Made by a program: the position numbers and the translations under genes
NCBI RefSeq assembly: GCF_029201545.1
Contig: NZ_CP104007.1
Coordinates: forward strand, 186,001 to 250,000
Source of the DNA: Devosia sp. FJ2-5-3
Lineage (GTDB): Bacteria > Pseudomonadota > Alphaproteobacteria > Rhizobiales > Devosiaceae
Direction of reading: 5' to 3'
Length of the DNA: 64,000 bases
Notes under the pieces: generated by a model
Seen by the model: the letters and a program-made list of their open reading frames with translations, nothing else
The model's database searches: none
What the model was told of the DNA's origin: nothing
Shown: piece by piece, positions 61,595 to 64,000 of the stretch
How the letters are laid out: every line of letters begins with the position of its first letter
Position numbering within the stretch: position 1 is the first letter of the stretch

Positions 61595-61763
61595 TGCTTG
61601 ATCCCAAGGTTGATGGTGACAGGATAAGCCACCCTATGCGCAATAATCTTGCGATCATCGCGCCCATGGCGCATTCTTTGGCACGATCTGCCAAAATCTT
61701 ATCGAAGAGTGCCAGAAACTGTCAGAAGTTCTTGATCCCGTCGATCGCCGTATCCTTAGAGAG

Positions 61764-62186
61764 TTGCAGCGCAATGGGCGAATGTCCAATGTCGAATTGG
61801 CCAATGCGGTGGGTCTGTCGCCCTCGCCCTGTCTCCGGCGGGTCAAGCTGCTCGAGGAAAAGGGCATCATCGACCGCTATATCGCCGTGCTCAATGCCCC
61901 CCGGCTCGGGCTCGGGCTCACAGTTTTCGCCCGCGTCTGGTTCAAGACCCAGGATGCCGAAACCACCAACCAGTTTGCCGAAACCGTCCGCAAATTCCCC
62001 GAGGTGATGGAATGCTATCTCACCACCGGAGAATGCGACGCCATCCTGCGCGTGGTGACGACGGATTTGCACGCCTATTGGCGCTTCCAGTCCGATTATC
62101 TCATGCGCATCCCTTCCGTGCAGAGCGTCAAGACCGACGTGCCGATGGAAACCATCAAGCGCAGCCACGAGCTGCCGCTGCCCTGA
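61764..62186 (+). CDS. Lrp/AsnC-family regulator, start codon unclear
   Basis: A feast/famine regulator. From the TTG at 61764: the rest of the HTH (MSNVELANAVGLSPSPCLRRVKLLEEKGII) and the RAM ligand-binding domain with MECYLTTGECDAILRVVTTDLHAYW. However, the conserved first helix LDPVDRRILREL is encoded in frame directly upstream (61719-61763), and there is no ATG, GTG or TTG between the in-frame stop near 61639 and 61764. The true start may be CTG at 61719, another rare codon, or the 5' end may be frameshifted. It is divergent from argG. Confidence 0.82.
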   Translation: MQRNGRMSNVELANAVGLSPSPCLRRVKLLEEKGIIDRYIAVLNAPRLGLGLTVFARVWFKTQDAETTNQFAETVRKFPEVMECYLTTGECDAILRVVTTDLHAYWRFQSDYLMRIPSVQSVKTDVPMETIKRSHELPLP

Positions 62187-62199
62187 GGAGGAGGGTGTC

Positions 62200-62574
62200 A
62201 TGAGCGAGGTGGAAGGCGGATGCAGTTGTGGGGCGCTGCGGATAGTGGCGCGGGGGGAGCCCGATCGCGTCGGCATCTGCCATTGCCTCGACTGCCGCAA
62301 ATATCACGGCGCCCTGTTCCATGCCTCGGCGATATTTTCCAACGAGGCGGTCACGATCAGCGGGCCGGTCGGGGAATTTGACGGGCGGTGTTTTTGCCCG
62401 CTTTGCGGCTCTCCCGTATTCTCCCGCAGCGGCGATGAGATCGAGATCAGCCTGGGTGCGCTGGACGCACCGGATATGTTCGTCCCGACTTACGAACTCT
62501 GGACGGTTCGGCGCGAGGCCTGGCTACCGGCCTTCCCGCACATGATCCCGTACCAGCGCAATCGCGAGCCCTAG
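62200..62574 (+). CDS. GFA-family zinc protein (S-hydroxymethylglutathione-synthase-like fold)
   Basis: A 124-residue protein of the glutathione-dependent formaldehyde-activating (Gfa) fold. Zinc cysteines: GGCSCGA near 7-13, CHCLDCRKYHGA near 27-38 and FCPLCGSPVF near 65-74. The fold is shared by many small proteins; only a few act on glutathione adducts. It begins 13 nt after the Lrp-type gene, so the two may be one unit. Confidence 0.92.
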   Translation: MSEVEGGCSCGALRIVARGEPDRVGICHCLDCRKYHGALFHASAIFSNEAVTISGPVGEFDGRCFCPLCGSPVFSRSGDEIEISLGALDAPDMFVPTYELWTVRREAWLPAFPHMIPYQRNREP

Positions 62575-62633
62575 TCCCGGCCGCACTGGCACGCTATGAG
62601 CAAGGCCTGCGCCCTTTGCCGCGAGACATTTCA

Positions 62634-63284
62634 ATGCCCAGCTTCCTGCCCGACATCTCCGTCATCGCCACCTTTGCCCTTGCCGCCTTCGTGCTGGCGG
62701 TGACGCCGGGGCCGGACATGGCGCTGTTTGTGTCGCGCACGATCAATTGGGGGCGAAACCACGGCTTCGCCACGGTCATGGGTGCGCTCACGGGCATTGC
62801 CGTCCACACCATGCTGGTGGCCTTCGGCATTTCGGTGCTGATCATTGCCGCCCCGGCCGCCTTCTGGGCGCTGAAAATCGTCGGCGCGCTCTATCTTGTC
62901 TGGCTGGCGATCCAGGCGATCCGCGATGGCGGTGGGATCCTCGTGGTCAACAAGCAGGGCGGCAAGCAGCCAAGCTGGGCGCAGTCCTATCTCACCGGTC
63001 TTGGCATCAATCTCACCAATCCCAAGGTGGCGCTGTTCTTCGTGACCTTCCTGCCCCAGTTCGTCTCCGCGGATGACCCGTCTGCCTCGGCCAAACTGAT
63101 CTTCCTCGGTATCGAATTCGTCATTGTCTCGATCCCGGTCGTGGTGGCAACTGTCCTCTTTGCCGAATGGCTGACCCGCACGCTCAAGGAGAAGGCCTGG
63201 GTCGGCAAGGCGCTCAACTGGAGTTTTGCTGCCGTGTTCATGACCTTTGCGGCCACCATTCTGTTTGCCGAGGGCCGCAAGTGA
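62634..63284 (+). CDS. LysE-family amino acid exporter
   Basis: A 216-residue inner-membrane exporter of the LysE/RhtB type with six hydrophobic segments. Signature AVTPGPDMALFVSRTINWGRNHG near 21-43 and LTGLGINLTNPKVALFFVTFLPQFV near 122-146. Exported substrate unknown. Start chosen at the ATG at 62634; a TTG at 62616 gives six more residues. Its stop overlaps the rlmJ start by 4 nt (GTGA). Confidence 0.92.
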   Translation: MPSFLPDISVIATFALAAFVLAVTPGPDMALFVSRTINWGRNHGFATVMGALTGIAVHTMLVAFGISVLIIAAPAAFWALKIVGALYLVWLAIQAIRDGGGILVVNKQGGKQPSWAQSYLTGLGINLTNPKVALFFVTFLPQFVSADDPSASAKLIFLGIEFVIVSIPVVVATVLFAEWLTRTLKEKAWVGKALNWSFAAVFMTFAATILFAEGRK

Positions 63285-64000
63285 ACTATCGCCACGCCTT
63301 CCACGCCGGCAATTTTGCCGATGTGGTCAAGCACACCATTCTCACCCGTATCCTCGCCTATCTGATGCGCAAGGACGCGCCGTTCCGGGTCATCGACACC
63401 CATGCTGGCGTTGGGATTTATGATCTCTTCGGCGATCAGGCGGAGCGGACCGGCGAATGGCAGGACGGCATCTTGCGGCTCACCGAGCGCGACTTGCCGC
63501 CGGCTGTGTCCGATCTGCTCGCGCCTTATCTCGATGCGGTCGAAGCACAAAACGCGGACGGTTCGCTCCGCTATTATCCCGGCTCGCCCTTCATCATCCG
63601 CCAGATGCTGCGGCCGCAGGACCGGTTGATGGCGCTCGAGCTGCATCCCAAGGATGTCGAAGAGCTCCGCGAGAACTTTGCCGGTGATGTCCAGACCCGG
63701 GTCACCCATCTCGATGCCTGGGCGGCCATGGGCACCCATCTTCCGCCCAAGGAAAAGCGCGGCCTCGTTCTGGTCGATCCGCCCTTCGAGGAAAAGGGTG
63801 AGTTCTCCCGCATGGTGGCGGGCCTCGTAAAAGCCCATGCTCGCTGGCCCGGCGGCATCTATGCCTTCTGGTATCCGATCAAGGACCCCGACGAGGTGAG
63901 CGCCTATGTCGCCGCGCTTGAGGCCACGGGGATCAGGAAAATCCTCCGTATAGAGCTTGCCATCCGTGCGCCGTCCTTCCCGCCGCGCCTGCATGGCACC
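63281..64000 (+). CDS. rlmJ: 23S rRNA (adenine2030-N6)-methyltransferase RlmJ, 3' end cut by the window
   Basis: SAM-dependent methyltransferase that makes m6A2030 in 23S rRNA. The frame runs without a stop for 240 codons to the window edge. The GTG start gives VNYRHAFHAGNFADVVKH, the RlmJ N-terminal signature, followed by VIDTHAGVGIYDL near 37-49 (SAM site), PGSPFIIRQMLRPQDRL and the catalytic LVDPPFEE near 163-170. About 40 residues are missing at the C-terminus compared with the E. coli protein (about 280). Coupled to the LysE-type gene by a GTGA overlap. Confidence 0.95.
   Translation, partial: MNYRHAFHAGNFADVVKHTILTRILAYLMRKDAPFRVIDTHAGVGIYDLFGDQAERTGEWQDGILRLTERDLPPAVSDLLAPYLDAVEAQNADGSLRYYPGSPFIIRQMLRPQDRLMALELHPKDVEELRENFAGDVQTRVTHLDAWAAMGTHLPPKEKRGLVLVDPPFEEKGEFSRMVAGLVKAHARWPGGIYAFWYPIKDPDEVSAYVAALEATGIRKILRIELAIRAPSFPPRLHGT

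Overview
The window is a stretch of core chromosome from an alphaproteobacterium of the order Hyphomicrobiales (Rhizobiales). I infer the Devosiaceae (Devosia or a close relative). The reasons are: high G+C with dense, short-spaced, overlapping genes; the gene order dnaQ-coaE-aroE-maf / origin / hemE-hemJ-rho-mnmE-mnmG-rsmG-parA-parB-holA-lptE-leuS; CtrA-type boxes (TTAA-N7-TTAA) and GANTC sites at the origin; alphaproteobacterial LexA boxes (GAAC-N7-GAAC); and an imuA-imuB-dnaE2 cassette. The genus-level guess rests on memory of gene order and protein style, not on a search.

Layout. Bases 1-7625: hslU (5' end cut by the window), a small secreted unknown, an XRE regulator, an Smr nuclease, a Tim44-like protein, fxsA, secB, and the leftward run dnaQ-coaE-aroE-maf. 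Bases 7626-8063: a gene-free, AT-richer stretch that I interpret as the chromosomal origin oriC. It has two exact CtrA boxes, a perfect IHF site, four GANTC sites and weak DnaA boxes. Bases 8064-16621: rightward hemE, hemJ, rho, mnmE, mnmG, rsmG, parA, parB, sprinkled with six parS sites (a seventh lies at 24.0 kb). Bases 16646-29372: mostly leftward housekeeping genes (holA, lptE, leuS, xthA, rplS, trmD, rimM, tsaD-gpsA-yciI-EVE) plus an orphan response regulator and a cyclic-nucleotide-binding-fold protein. Bases 29429-33912: hemC-hemD-mitofilin-like-hemY-like and a tRNA-Thr. Bases 33919-43424: a FeeM-like acyltransferase, a membrane GGDEF-EAL protein, phhB, and the SOS mutagenesis cassette with its LexA box. 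Bases 43631-50772: TerB-like, a secreted unknown with a 42-bp tandem repeat at its 3' end, a universal stress protein behind an FNR/FixK-type box, ppa, a DUF3445 protein, cytochrome b561/MarR, typA, dedA. Bases 51063-54826: yggT, a DUF167 gene, then hppA behind a highly structured leader, followed by an 828-bp repeat-rich gap. Bases 54827-64000: a RibD-like reductase, a PAS-GGDEF-EAL protein, an alpha/beta hydrolase with a divergent GlxA-type regulator, a CPT-like kinase, argG, an Lrp-type regulator, a GFA protein, a LysE exporter, and rlmJ (3' end cut).

How it fits together. The centre of the left part is a replication and segregation hub: oriC controlled by DnaA, CtrA, IHF and CcrM methylation, with ParA/ParB and their parS sites next to it. 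Haem genes (hemE, hemJ, hemC, hemD, hemY-like) are split between the origin and 29-34 kb. RNA modification and translation genes recur (mnmE, mnmG, rsmG, trmD, rimM, rplS, tsaD, leuS, typA, rlmJ). There is no prophage, integrase, insertion sequence, CRISPR array or rRNA operon that I can see.

Most likely new item: the hppA leader (51731-51856). It contains a hairpin whose loop can pair downstream (an H-type pseudoknot), a strand that has two competing partners (7 bp near, 10 bp far), and a terminal 8-bp hairpin that buries the ribosome binding site. The far partner overlaps that last hairpin. This is the architecture expected of an RNA switch on a proton-pumping pyrophosphatase gene. It is inferred from base pairing only.
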